Shown here piece by piece: positions 1-7,193 of a stretch of DNA of 11,737 bases. The stretch's first letter is position 1. Each line of letters starts with the position of its first letter. A program made the position numbers and the translations under genes. A model generated the notes under the pieces. The model had not been told where the DNA came from, did no database searches, and was given only the letters and a program-made list of their open reading frames with translations. The stretch spans positions 1-11,737 of the forward strand of contig CALNCF010000342.1 of NCBI GenBank assembly GCA_937875035.1, given 5' to 3'. Source of the stretch: an uncultured Sphingobacteriaceae bacterium (GTDB taxonomy: Bacteria > Bacteroidota > Bacteroidia > Sphingobacteriales > Sphingobacteriaceae).

Positions 1-1115
1 GCTGTACCGGCGTTCTCATTTACATTTTGTACGGCAGTTGTAAAGCGTACCTTAGGGTTCACTACTACGTTGTTCAACGGGGTTACCGAAGCCCATGACT
101 GGCCAACCATTAACGCGCCGAACCGGAGTCCCACGCTGTTTGCAAGCGTACCCTGGCGTAAGGCCACGGTTCCGATACCGGCTGTTGCAATGTCCGCTTC
201 ACCTACAACGGCTGAAGCTGAAGCAGTTGGCTCTGTGCCACCCAGGGTCGGGTTCACGAAGATCGATACCAGGTCGTTTGTAGCGCCGGAAACGATGCTG
301 TATTTTACAACAACCAGCATTGTGGTTCCGAATGAATAAACGGTCGGATCATAGTTGGCTGAAGCGGTCGCTTTGGAAATACCGATCTGGAAACCTGCGC
401 CGTTCGGCTTGATGAATACACGGCCTTTGAAGTCGGTCGCGATCGGGTTCGGGCCAAGGTGGAAGAAATAATCGCCACTTGCTTTAACCGAATCTACTTT
501 GATCAGGAATGACGCGTAAACAGAACCTGAGGTGATCGCTGATGAAGTAAACACCCTGTTCACATCCTCGCCTGTAGGGCGAAGCACTACCGAGTTACCG
601 CTGCCGGATAAGGTATGGCCGGTATAGGTAAGGGCAGGTGTTTCTGTGAAGATCTGGTTCAGGGTAGATACGGTCGGGGTTGGTGTCCATCCCTGCGCGT
701 TCAGCAGTGTACCGGGAGTACCTGCGAAATTATCCGTAAATAATGGTGTGTTGCTCACGGCAGGTGTTACGGTAATAACTCCCGACATGCCTACTCCGCC
801 TGCTGCACCATGTGCCGTACAAAAATAAGGCACTGTACCTGCTGCGGTCATTTTTACTTTGTAAACCGTGGTTGCAGGCGAAAGCCCGTCCAGGTTTTGT
901 AACGGAATGGTAGTTCCGTCATCCGATTGTGTAGGATGGTTTCCTGCTACCCACTGGAACAACACCGTGTCGCCAACGGTACAGGATACTGTCGCGGGAG
1001 CGTAATTGCTTCCGCCTTGTCCTACCAGAATTGTCACTGTATTTTGTGCTGATACCGCGAATGGCATCAGTCCTAATACCGCAACAAGCGCTTTGAACAT
1101 GTACTTTTTAATCAT
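1..1115 (-). CDS. Secreted cupredoxin-domain protein with jelly-roll-like and Calx-beta-like regions (partial, 3' end outside window)
   Basis: The frame is open from an ATG at 1115 to the window edge, giving 371 codons with no stop. Residues 1-23 form a signal peptide: a basic start (MIKKYMFK), a hydrophobic core and a cut near AVSA-Q. Residues 25-117 read as a plastocyanin-like domain with all four type 1 copper ligands: His60 (in GNHPTQS), Cys99, His102 (YFCTAHG) and Met110. An extra Cys45 is unexplained. Residues about 125-350 are rich in Thr, Ser and Gly and resemble a concanavalin-like sandwich, without a family I can name. The last visible residues, with FTTAVQNVNENAGTA, look like the start of a Calx-beta domain. 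A type IX secretion tail is expected beyond the edge but cannot be seen. The likely role is an exported or surface electron-transfer or adhesin protein; this is inference. Met6 is an alternative start. Confidence 0.8.
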   Translation of the reverse strand, partial: MIKKYMFKALVAVLGLMPFAVSAQNTVTILVGQGGSNYAPATVSCTVGDTVLFQWVAGNHPTQSDDGTTIPLQNLDGLSPATTVYKVKMTAAGTVPYFCTAHGAAGGVGMSGVITVTPAVSNTPLFTDNFAGTPGTLLNAQGWTPTPTVSTLNQIFTETPALTYTGHTLSGSGNSVVLRPTGEDVNRVFTSSAITSGSVYASFLIKVDSVKASGDYFFHLGPNPIATDFKGRVFIKPNGAGFQIGISKATASANYDPTVYSFGTTMLVVVKYSIVSGATNDLVSIFVNPTLGGTEPTASASAVVGEADIATAGIGTVALRQGTLANSVGLRFGALMVGQSWASVTPLNNVVVNPKVRFTTAVQNVNENAGT

Positions 1116-1140
1116 GTGTTATTTGTTTTTGATTTGGTTT

Positions 1141-1152
1141 CAAACTAAACTA
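1141..1152 (-). promoter_or_regulatory. Weak -7 candidate for the cupredoxin gene
   Basis: On the minus strand this reads TAGTTTAGTTTG. It holds TAGTTTAG, a five-of-six match to the Bacteroidota -7 consensus TAnnTTTG. An A-rich leader of about 25 bases separates it from the ATG at 1115. I see no good -33 TTTG at the expected distance; one lies about 25 bases upstream, which is too far. Confidence 0.3.
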
Positions 1153-1254
1153 TTTACTGCTTAAAATGTTAAGGTAACAAATATAGATATTTCAATATAA
1201 ACAAATTGTTAACTCCCGGGAATGTTAATAATTAGCTTTTATTTGTGAATTCTG

Positions 1255-1262
1255 TACATTTG
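1255..1262 (+). promoter_or_regulatory. -7 promoter element of the mqn operon (TACATTTG)
   Basis: TACATTTG is a full match to the Bacteroidota -7 consensus TAnnTTTG. It ends 9 bases before the ATG at 1272, so the transcript would start at or just before that codon. A weak -33 (TTAG at 1232-1235, spacer 19) lies upstream. The element falls inside the longer reading frame that begins with GTG at 1245, which argues that ATG 1272 is the true start of mqnE. Confidence 0.6.
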
Positions 1263-1271
1263 CGTTTAAAC

Positions 1272-2474
1272 ATGGAAGCATTAGGACAATCGATAGAAGT
1301 GATCATCGGGGACGTTCATCTCGATGCCCGTTTGAGGGAAATAGCCCGTAAAGTACAGTCCGGGGAGCGCATCAGTACCGATGAGGGGATCTACCTCTAT
1401 GAAAAAGGAGAACTGGCTTACCTGGGCAGCCTTGCCAATCATGTAAGGGAGCGTAAAAACGGGAACTACACTTATTTCAACCGTAATTTTCATATTGAGC
1501 CGACCAATCTATGTGTCTTTACCTGCAAGTTCTGCTCGTATTCGCGCCTGCTGAAACAGGCCGACGACGGGTGGGTGCTGAGCAAGGAGCAGATGCTGGA
1601 TATGGTAAGGGCCTACCAGGATCAGCCTGTTACAGAGGTACATATTGTAGGAGGGGTGCATCCCAAGCTTACGCTGGAATTCTTTACCGATCTGCTGAAA
1701 GAGATCCATGCCATCCGCCCCGACCTGCATATCAAGGGCTTTACAGCCGTTGAATATGAATACATGTTCCGTAAGGCAAAGGTGTCTGTTGAAGAGGGCA
1801 TGCGGATCATGATCGAAGCCGGACTTCAATCCATACCGGGAGGTGGCGCCGAAATTTTCGACGAAACCCTGCGCGCGGAGATCTGCGGCGACAAGTGTAC
1901 TTCGGCCGAATGGCTGGAGATCCACGAGGCCGCGCACCGCCAGGGCCTGAAATCGAACGCGACCATGCTATATGGTCATATTGAGCAGTTTCATCACCGG
2001 ATCGACCATATGAACCGCCTGCGCGAGATGCAGGATCGGACCGGTGGATACAATACCTTTATTCCCCTGAAATTCAGGAACGGACAGAACGAGATGTCGC
2101 ATGTGCCGGAGGTTTCCATTATTGAGGATCTCCGCAATTATGCCGTGAGCCGGATCTTCCTGGATAATTTTGATCACATCAAGGCTTACTGGCCGATGAT
2201 CGGCCGTTCAACGGCGCAGATCTCCCTGTCTTTCGGCGTGGATGATATCGATGGTACGATCGATGATTCCACCAAGATCTATTCGATGGCAGGAGCAGAG
2301 GAGCAGGTTCCGAAGCTGAGCACGAAGCAGCTGGTCGAGCTGATCAAGCAGGCGGGTCGTCACCCGATCGAAAGAGATACCCTTTATAATGTCATCACCG
2401 ATTATAATGAATATGAGTTCAGCGAGGAAGCTCCTGAGGATCCGTTCATTTCGTTGCCGGTGATGAAAAATTAA
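1272..2474 (+). CDS. mqnE: Aminofutalosine synthase MqnE (radical SAM)
   Basis: This 400-residue radical SAM enzyme joins 3-enolpyruvylbenzoate (the MqnA product) to the SAM adenosyl radical to give aminofutalosine, the second step of the futalosine route to menaquinone. The iron-sulfur motif is C81-x3-C85-x2-C88, in NLCVFTCKFCSYSR. GGVHP (about 127-131), SIPGGGAEIF and the NTFIPLKF segment fit the MqnE/MqnC/CofH group. HIEPTNLCVF points to MqnE rather than MqnC. The frame extends upstream to a GTG at 1245, but a -7 promoter element lies between the two, so I prefer ATG 1272. It is first in an operon: the phosphatase gene starts 6 bases after its stop. Confidence 0.93.
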   Translation: MEALGQSIEVIIGDVHLDARLREIARKVQSGERISTDEGIYLYEKGELAYLGSLANHVRERKNGNYTYFNRNFHIEPTNLCVFTCKFCSYSRLLKQADDGWVLSKEQMLDMVRAYQDQPVTEVHIVGGVHPKLTLEFFTDLLKEIHAIRPDLHIKGFTAVEYEYMFRKAKVSVEEGMRIMIEAGLQSIPGGGAEIFDETLRAEICGDKCTSAEWLEIHEAAHRQGLKSNATMLYGHIEQFHHRIDHMNRLREMQDRTGGYNTFIPLKFRNGQNEMSHVPEVSIIEDLRNYAVSRIFLDNFDHIKAYWPMIGRSTAQISLSFGVDDIDGTIDDSTKIYSMAGAEEQVPKLSTKQLVELIKQAGRHPIERDTLYNVITDYNEYEFSEEAPEDPFISLPVMKN

Positions 2475-2480
2475 GCGCAT

Positions 2481-3101
2481 ATGCTTTACCAGAAGGAACT
2501 ATATATTATCCGTCACGGAGAAACCGATTTCAACCGCCGGGGAATTGTGCAGGGGCGCGGAGTGAACTCCGACCTGAACCATACCGGCAGGCAGCAGGCG
2601 GAATCCTTTTGCAAAGCCTATCACCATGTTCCCTTCGATAAAGTATATACCTCTACCCTGAAGCGTACGCATCAGACGGTCGACTGCTTTATCCGTAAAG
2701 ATATTCCCTGGGAACAATTACCGGGACTGGATGAGCTCGACTGGGGTGTGAACGAGGGACGTGTGGCTTCTATGGATATGAAGAGCGACTTCTACCGCCT
2801 TACCCAGGACTGGATGAAGGGTGAGCTTCACCGGAAGTTCGAGAACGGGGAGAGTCCGCTGGATGTGAACCTGCGTCAGCGGGATGCCCTGGAATATATT
2901 CTTTCCAAGGAAGAAGAGCGTATAGTGCTCATCTGTATGCATGGCCGGGCCATGCGTTTGCTATTATGTCACCTGATGGGCGAGGACCTCTGCCGGATGG
3001 ATTCCTATCCTCATGCGAATGTGTCCTTGTACCGCCTGCGTTTCGACGGCTCCCGCTTTGAGCTGCTCGACGCCAATAATACCGATCATTTTCATGCCTG
3101 A
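2481..3101 (+). CDS. Histidine phosphatase family protein (phosphoglycerate mutase-like)
   Basis: This 206-residue protein belongs to the histidine phosphatase superfamily. The phosphorylated His lies in RHGET (residues 11-15, His12). Arg62 in TLKRTHQT is the second phosphate-binding Arg. Glu85 in the LDELDWGVNEG stretch matches the catalytic acid region. His154 in MHGRAMR is the second catalytic His. There is no signal peptide, so it is cytoplasmic. The substrate is unknown; the family includes mutases, sugar phosphatases and cobalamin and nucleotide phosphatases. It is sandwiched between mqnE (6-base gap) and mqnA (8-base overlap), so all three are probably made together. No futalosine step that I know of needs a phosphatase, so a menaquinone role is only suggested by position. 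Confidence 0.9.
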   Translation: MLYQKELYIIRHGETDFNRRGIVQGRGVNSDLNHTGRQQAESFCKAYHHVPFDKVYTSTLKRTHQTVDCFIRKDIPWEQLPGLDELDWGVNEGRVASMDMKSDFYRLTQDWMKGELHRKFENGESPLDVNLRQRDALEYILSKEEERIVLICMHGRAMRLLLCHLMGEDLCRMDSYPHANVSLYRLRFDGSRFELLDANNTDHFHA

Positions 3102-3831
3102 AATTAAAGTCTCTATTGTTTCCTACCTCAATTCCAAGCCCTTTGTATATGGCTTGAAGCATGCCGCGCTGATCAAGGACATTTTATTGTCGGAAGACAT
3201 CCCTTCGGATTGCGCCCGTAAGCTGATCGAAGAGGAGGTACAGCTTGGCCTGGTTCCGGCTACCGTGATCCCCCTTGTTCCGAACGCGCGCATCATTGCT
3301 GATTATTGTATCGGCGCCGTAGGCGAGGTAGACTCGGTATTCGTATTCAGTAACCAGCCGGTGGATGAATTGCATACCATTTACCTCGACCGGCATTCGC
3401 GTACATCGAACAACCTGGCGCGTGTGCTGGCAAGACATTACTGGAAGGTGAGCCCTGAGTTTAAAACACGAACGGAGGATTTTATCGAGCTGAAAGCGGG
3501 CGAGGGCATGGTGCTGATCGGCGATCGTACCTTCGGACAAAAGGGGAAATACGCGTACGTGTACGACCTGTCGGGAGAATGGATGAAGCTTACCGGATTG
3601 CCCTTTGTATTTGCGGCCTGGGTAGCCAATACGGATCTGCCTTCATCTTTTATTACTTCATTTAACGAAGCCCTTAAAGACGGGCTGGATCACCGGCAGG
3701 AGGTCATCTCGTTTGAAAAGCGCGCGGATTTCGACGTAGCCGACTATCTTTTACATAAGCTGGATTATACCCTCGACGCGGAAAAACGAAAAGGGCTCGA
3801 ACTGTATCTTTTGTACTGCGCTTCCCTATAA
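3094..3831 (+). CDS. mqnA: Chorismate dehydratase MqnA
   Basis: This 245-residue protein has a periplasmic-binding-protein-like fold but is cytoplasmic. It dehydrates chorismate to 3-enolpyruvylbenzoate, the first committed step of the futalosine pathway. The N-terminal SIVSYLNSKPFVYGL is the family hallmark, followed by LGLVPATVIP and YCIGAVGEVDSV. An upstream ATG at 3013 in the same frame is rejected, because its 27 extra residues are Cys- and Pro-rich and are a shadow of the phosphatase gene. ATG 3094 sits in ATGCCTGA and overlaps the phosphatase stop by 8 bases, implying translational coupling. Its last 6 bases overlap the convergent phosphorylase gene. MqnD is a related family, but the YLNS-P motif and length favour MqnA. 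Confidence 0.9.
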   Translation: MPEIKVSIVSYLNSKPFVYGLKHAALIKDILLSEDIPSDCARKLIEEEVQLGLVPATVIPLVPNARIIADYCIGAVGEVDSVFVFSNQPVDELHTIYLDRHSRTSNNLARVLARHYWKVSPEFKTRTEDFIELKAGEGMVLIGDRTFGQKGKYAYVYDLSGEWMKLTGLPFVFAAWVANTDLPSSFITSFNEALKDGLDHRQEVISFEKRADFDVADYLLHKLDYTLDAEKRKGLELYLLYCASL

Positions 3832-4701
3832 GCGTTCCAACACTTTACGGATCAGCTTTTCCATCTCTTGACCGGGTTCTTTGCTGAATGTCTCGTTCAC
3901 CCGGTTTGCCAGGATGAGCGAAACCGAGCAGGCCCTGTGCCCGAACAGCTTGGCCATACCAAGGATGCCGGCTGTTTCCATCTCGAAATTAGTTACCCGT
4001 TTCCCTTCATGGTCGATCTTCCGCAGCCTGTTCAGGATGTGGTGGGAGGTTTGCGCGCGCAGCTCTCTTCCCTGTGGGGCATAGAACCCCTGGCAGGTAG
4101 CGGTCAGGCCGGGAATCATGTCGAAGGCGACACGGCTGGCCAGACTTGCGGAGCCCTTTACCACGTAGGGGTGCAGGAAATGGAATTCGGGTTGCAGGAT
4201 ATCCTGCACATACCGTTGCATGGCTTTTTCTTCTTCGTCGAATTCAGGACAGTAGAAATTCATCAGACCTTCCAGCCCGATGGCCTGTTCGGAAAAGAGG
4301 TGAGCGTTCAATGGAATCTCTTCGCGCAGGGTACCGGAAGTTCCGATGCGGATAATGTCCAGCACTCTTTTTTCAGTCCTGACTTCGCGGGTACGGAGGT
4401 CGATGTTGGCGAGCGCGTCAAGCTCGTTGAGCACAATATCAATATTGTCGGTGCCGATGCCTGTAGACAGTACCGTGATGCGCCGGGCGCCGATATACCC
4501 GGTATGGGTGATGAATTCCCGTTTGCCCTTGCGCAGCTCTACCCGGTCGAAATACCTGGAGACTTCGGCTACCCGTTCAGGATCGCCTACCGTAATGATC
4601 GTATCGGCAATATCTTCCGGTAAAAGATTTAAATGATACATACTACCATCCTGATTAAGAACCAATTCTGATTCCGGGATCACCTTGCTGATATTTGTCA
4701 T
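3826..4701 (-). CDS. Nucleoside phosphorylase, uridine phosphorylase-like
   Basis: This 291-residue NP-I family enzyme would split a ribonucleoside with phosphate into base and ribose 1-phosphate. Visible motifs are GDPERV (39-44) and RIGTSGTL (118-125) for phosphate, STGIG (79-83), and FEMETAG (239-245) for ribose. Gln210 and Arg212 in APQGRELR may match the uracil-reading Gln and Arg of E. coli Udp (PGQERYD). That favours a pyrimidine substrate, but the alignment is by eye. It is longer than Udp (about 253 residues), with inserted segments near 103-112 and 150-180. It converges on mqnA with a 6-base overlap (CTATAA). A role in removing the base from aminofutalosine is possible but less likely than pyrimidine salvage. 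Confidence 0.85.
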   Translation of the reverse strand: MTNISKVIPESELVLNQDGSMYHLNLLPEDIADTIITVGDPERVAEVSRYFDRVELRKGKREFITHTGYIGARRITVLSTGIGTDNIDIVLNELDALANIDLRTREVRTEKRVLDIIRIGTSGTLREEIPLNAHLFSEQAIGLEGLMNFYCPEFDEEEKAMQRYVQDILQPEFHFLHPYVVKGSASLASRVAFDMIPGLTATCQGFYAPQGRELRAQTSHHILNRLRKIDHEGKRVTNFEMETAGILGMAKLFGHRACSVSLILANRVNETFSKEPGQEMEKLIRKVLERL

Positions 4702-4705
4702 GTTT

Positions 4706-4737
4706 CAAACTTATTCATTTATCTACTTTTGAGGAAA
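4706..4737 (-). promoter_or_regulatory. Promoter of the nucleoside phosphorylase gene (TTTC-N20-TAAGTTTG)
   Basis: On the minus strand TAAGTTTG (4713-4706) is a full match to TAnnTTTG. TTTC (4737-4734), 20 bases upstream, is a three-of-four match to the -33 TTTG. Only AAAC separates the -7 element from the ATG at 4701, so the mRNA is expected to be leaderless or nearly so. Confidence 0.65.
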
Positions 4738-4751
4738 TGATTGGACCTATT

Positions 4752-4784
4752 TTTGCAGGGATCCTCAAAATATTACTATCTTCA
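4752..4784 (+). promoter_or_regulatory. Candidate promoter of the universal stress protein gene (TTTG-N21-TATCTTCA)
   Basis: TTTG (4752-4755) is followed after 21 bases by TATCTTCA (4777-4784), which matches TAnnTT but departs from the consensus at its last two bases. This would give a 5' leader of about 40 bases before the ATG at 4829, unlike the very short leaders elsewhere in the window. It stands back to back with the promoter of the phosphorylase gene; the two -33 elements are 14 bases apart. Confidence 0.45.
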
Positions 4785-4828
4785 CCCGATTAACCAACTC
4801 AGACTCAAACAACCAATCTCTTTCGTTT

Positions 4829-5707
4829 ATGTACAAGAAATTCGATCGCATACTGGTACCTCTCGACCTCTCGGAAACTTCGCTGATCGCATTGGATCAC
4901 GCTGTTTTTATCGCCAGGCACTTCAAATCAGAGATCACGCTGCTGCATGTTCATGAGACCAAGAACTTCACCGGCGTATTGCGCGGGTTGTTGTTCCAGT
5001 CATCAGGACAGGAGAAGCAGGTGATCGACAAGATCGAGGAGAAGATCCAGGCTGTTGCCGACGACCTGATCCAGAAATGGAACCTTCGTGTGAAATGCGT
5101 GTTCCTGGAAGGAACGGTTTATACGCAAATCCTGAATCATGCCAAGGAAATGGATGCGGGCGTGATCGTATTGGGTACGCATGGAACCAAGGGCGTTGAG
5201 AACTTCATCGGCGGCTCGAACACGTTCCGCGTGGTGAACTCTGCCAAATGCCCGGTGCTGACCGTGCACCAGCAAACCGGTAACAAAGGGATAAAGGATG
5301 TAATTCTTCCGCTCGACAGCTCCAGGGATACCCGCGAGAAGGTAGACGACGCGATCTATATCGCGAAGAGCTTCGGCTCGACCATTCATATTATTTCGGT
5401 ATCTACTTCTACCGACGAGCAGGTGCTGAACCGCCTGCGGATCGTGGCGCGCCAGGTACAGAGCTATATTGAAGAGGACCGGATCCCTTGCACGAATGAG
5501 TTCGTAACAGGTAAGAACCTGACTACCCTCACGCTCGACTACGCGAAGAAAGTAGACGCCGACCTGATCGTGATCATGACCGAGCAGGAGTCGACCGCCG
5601 GTTTCCTGGCAGGCCCGTATTCTCAGCAGATGATCAACCAGTCGACCATTCCTATTATCAGCGTGAAACCAAAAGAGAAGGATACGGAGTTTGTTACTCC
5701 TTATTAA
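4829..5707 (+). CDS. Tandem-domain universal stress protein (UspA family)
   Basis: This 292-residue cytoplasmic protein has two UspA domains, at about 4-147 and 156-280. Each begins with the family opening strand (DRILVPLD, KDVILPLD). Domain 1 keeps the ATP-binding motif G-x2-G-x9-G-S: Gly116, Gly119, Gly129, Ser130. The matching stretch of domain 2 (MTEQESTAGFLAGPYSQ) lacks the first glycine pair, so it probably does not bind ATP in the usual way. Such two-domain proteins are linked to stress survival and growth arrest, but the exact role is rarely known. It appears to be a single-gene unit, with its own candidate promoter and an intrinsic terminator 50-84 bases past the stop. Confidence 0.9.
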   Translation: MYKKFDRILVPLDLSETSLIALDHAVFIARHFKSEITLLHVHETKNFTGVLRGLLFQSSGQEKQVIDKIEEKIQAVADDLIQKWNLRVKCVFLEGTVYTQILNHAKEMDAGVIVLGTHGTKGVENFIGGSNTFRVVNSAKCPVLTVHQQTGNKGIKDVILPLDSSRDTREKVDDAIYIAKSFGSTIHIISVSTSTDEQVLNRLRIVARQVQSYIEEDRIPCTNEFVTGKNLTTLTLDYAKKVDADLIVIMTEQESTAGFLAGPYSQQMINQSTIPIISVKPKEKDTEFVTPY

Positions 5708-5712
5708 TATAA

Positions 5713-6327
5713 TTAAAGGGTACGGAGAAAGCTTAGTGTTAAGCCTTCGGTCTTGGAAAGCGAATCTACAGTTTCTGTGATTCGCTTTTTTCGTATAGCG
5801 ATCTCCATGCTGCACTGCAGGTCGAACTGCTGCGATCGTACTTCGAGTCCTTTCTCCTTGATCACTTTCATCACTTCGTTCATCTGTAAATAGCCGAAGT
5901 CGATACGGTACAGGTCGTATACGATCTTCTCGATGATCTCTGCCTGCGCGATGGCTTCGAGCGTGGCGTTTTTATAGGCATTGATCAGCCCCGGAACACC
6001 CAGAAGGGTTCCTCCGAAATAACGCACCACTACGACCATGATATTGCTCAGGTCCTTGGATAACAATTGATTGTAAATAGGTCTGCCAGCCGTTCCGGAG
6101 GGTTCTCCGTCATCGTTGATGCGGTATTGCAGCTTATCCGCACCCAGGCGGTAGGCATAGCAGTGATGCCGGGCATTGAAGTGCTCCTTGCGTAATTCCT
6201 GCAGGCGTTGCCTGATCTCTTCTTCCGATTCTACCGGGTAGGCAAAGCCAATGAATTTGCTTCCCCGGTCTTTAAAGATGCCCTCGGAGGGTGCGGCAAT
6301 GGTGAGGTAGGTATCGTCGAACAGCAT
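5713..6327 (-). CDS. yigZ: YigZ / IMPACT family protein
   Basis: This 204-residue protein matches the UPF0029/IMPACT family. The N-terminal IMPACT domain has FKDRGSKFIGFA (18-29), YRINDDGEPSGTAGRPI (68-84) and VVRYFGGTLLGVPGL (100-114). A smaller ferredoxin-like C-terminal domain (about 140-204) follows. Its molecular function is not firmly known; the eukaryotic relative IMPACT acts in translational control. It is the last gene of the ribD-permease-yigZ operon, starting 5 bases after the permease stop. Its 3' coding region also carries the terminator of the opposing stress protein gene, and the two stops are 5 bases apart. Confidence 0.92.
   Translation of the reverse strand: MLFDDTYLTIAAPSEGIFKDRGSKFIGFAYPVESEEEIRQRLQELRKEHFNARHHCYAYRLGADKLQYRINDDGEPSGTAGRPIYNQLLSKDLSNIMVVVVRYFGGTLLGVPGLINAYKNATLEAIAQAEIIEKIVYDLYRIDFGYLQMNEVMKVIKEKGLEVRSQQFDLQCSMEIAIRKKRITETVDSLSKTEGLTLSFLRTL
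5757..5791 (+). terminator. Intrinsic terminator of the universal stress protein gene, inside yigZ
   Basis: AAAGCGAATC (5757-5766) pairs perfectly with GATTCGCTTT (5779-5788). The stem continues after one bulged T with ACAG/CTGT around a TTT loop. Six T residues (5786-5791) follow the stem on the plus strand. On the minus strand the following tract is only three T, so it should act on plus-strand transcripts from the stress protein gene (stop at 5707). It lies wholly within the last codons of yigZ. Confidence 0.8.
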
Positions 6328-6332
6328 AGGTA

Positions 6333-7193
6333 TCAGGAAAAGGAGATCAGTAAAATAGAAAGGATAGCGATGATGATGCCCAACTGGTTCACACGGTTGA
6401 TCTTTTCGTTGAACAGGAGCCAGGCAACCCCCGCGGTGAAGATGATCACCCCGATATTATTGATGGGGAAGACCACCGAGCTTTCAATGTGATCGAGCGA
6501 GAGGGCTTTCATGAGGAACCAGGTCGAGCTGAAGTTGAAGAGCCCGAGGCAGATGCCACCCAGCATATTCTTCCACTCAAAAGCCGTTCTTTTGAAGAGC
6601 AGGCTGAGGAGCCCGGCACAACCCGCAGCGCCGAAGATACAGGTCAGCAGCAGGTTGAGCTCTGCCGTGCGCGCGTATTCTTCCTGGGTATATTTAATGG
6701 CGGTATCGACCAGGCCGCTCCCGAGGAAGATCAGGAAGGGATACACCCAGGCATGTTTCACCGGGGTATGCGAATGCTTGTCTTCCTTCTTACGGGAGCT
6801 GAACCATACGGCCAGCAAAGCCAGCACGATGCCCGCGATCTTGATGATGCCCAGGCTTTCCCCGAAATACCAGATGGTGAAGCCCACAGGAATGACCATC
6901 GACATTTTCTGGGCCACCGACACCGGGGTTAAGCCTACCTTGGTCACGGCGTAGCCCACCAGGTTAAACGCACTGATAAAGGTAAGCCCGAAGAGGAGCG
7001 TATACGGGAACCAGGGCTCCTGTACAAAGCGAAGACCGGTAAAGCTCTGCGGACTTAAAACTATGCCGCACAGGGCTGCTGAAAAATAATTAAAGATGAT
7101 TGCCTGGGATGCGTTGATCCGGTAACGCTCAAATACTTTGAACAGGATAACGAGGAAGGAAGAAAGCAGGATGCTGATAAGAATATAGATCAT
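6333..7193 (-). CDS. EamA/DMT superfamily permease, 10 membrane spans
   Basis: This 286-residue inner-membrane protein has ten predicted spans, at about 2-20, 29-47, 62-82, 92-110, 113-131, 148-167, 178-199, 208-230, 237-261 and 268-285. They form two five-span EamA repeats. Each repeat ends with the family pattern of an F-x-E turn before the last helix: YFGESLGIIKIAGI and LFNEKINRVNQLGI. The linker at 132-147 is charged and holds several His. The family moves metabolites such as amino acids, nucleosides or vitamins, and the substrate cannot be read from sequence. Its ATG overlaps the ribD stop as ATGA (7190-7193), so translation is likely coupled. Because an EamA-family riboflavin transporter (RibN) is known, a flavin-related cargo is a reasonable guess only. 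Confidence 0.88.
   Translation of the reverse strand: MIYILISILLSSFLVILFKVFERYRINASQAIIFNYFSAALCGIVLSPQSFTGLRFVQEPWFPYTLLFGLTFISAFNLVGYAVTKVGLTPVSVAQKMSMVIPVGFTIWYFGESLGIIKIAGIVLALLAVWFSSRKKEDKHSHTPVKHAWVYPFLIFLGSGLVDTAIKYTQEEYARTAELNLLLTCIFGAAGCAGLLSLLFKRTAFEWKNMLGGICLGLFNFSSTWFLMKALSLDHIESSVVFPINNIGVIIFTAGVAWLLFNEKINRVNQLGIIIAILSILLISFS

Noticed and set aside
1264..1271. Palindrome GTTTAAAC before the mqnE ATG as a possible operator
   Set aside because: Eight A/T-rich bases are too short to claim a regulator site without a second copy in the window.
3868..4623. Long plus-strand reading frame of 251 codons antisense to the nucleoside phosphorylase gene
   Set aside because: The minus-strand frame carries clear family motifs throughout, and the plus translation resembles no known fold. 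It is a shadow of codon bias.
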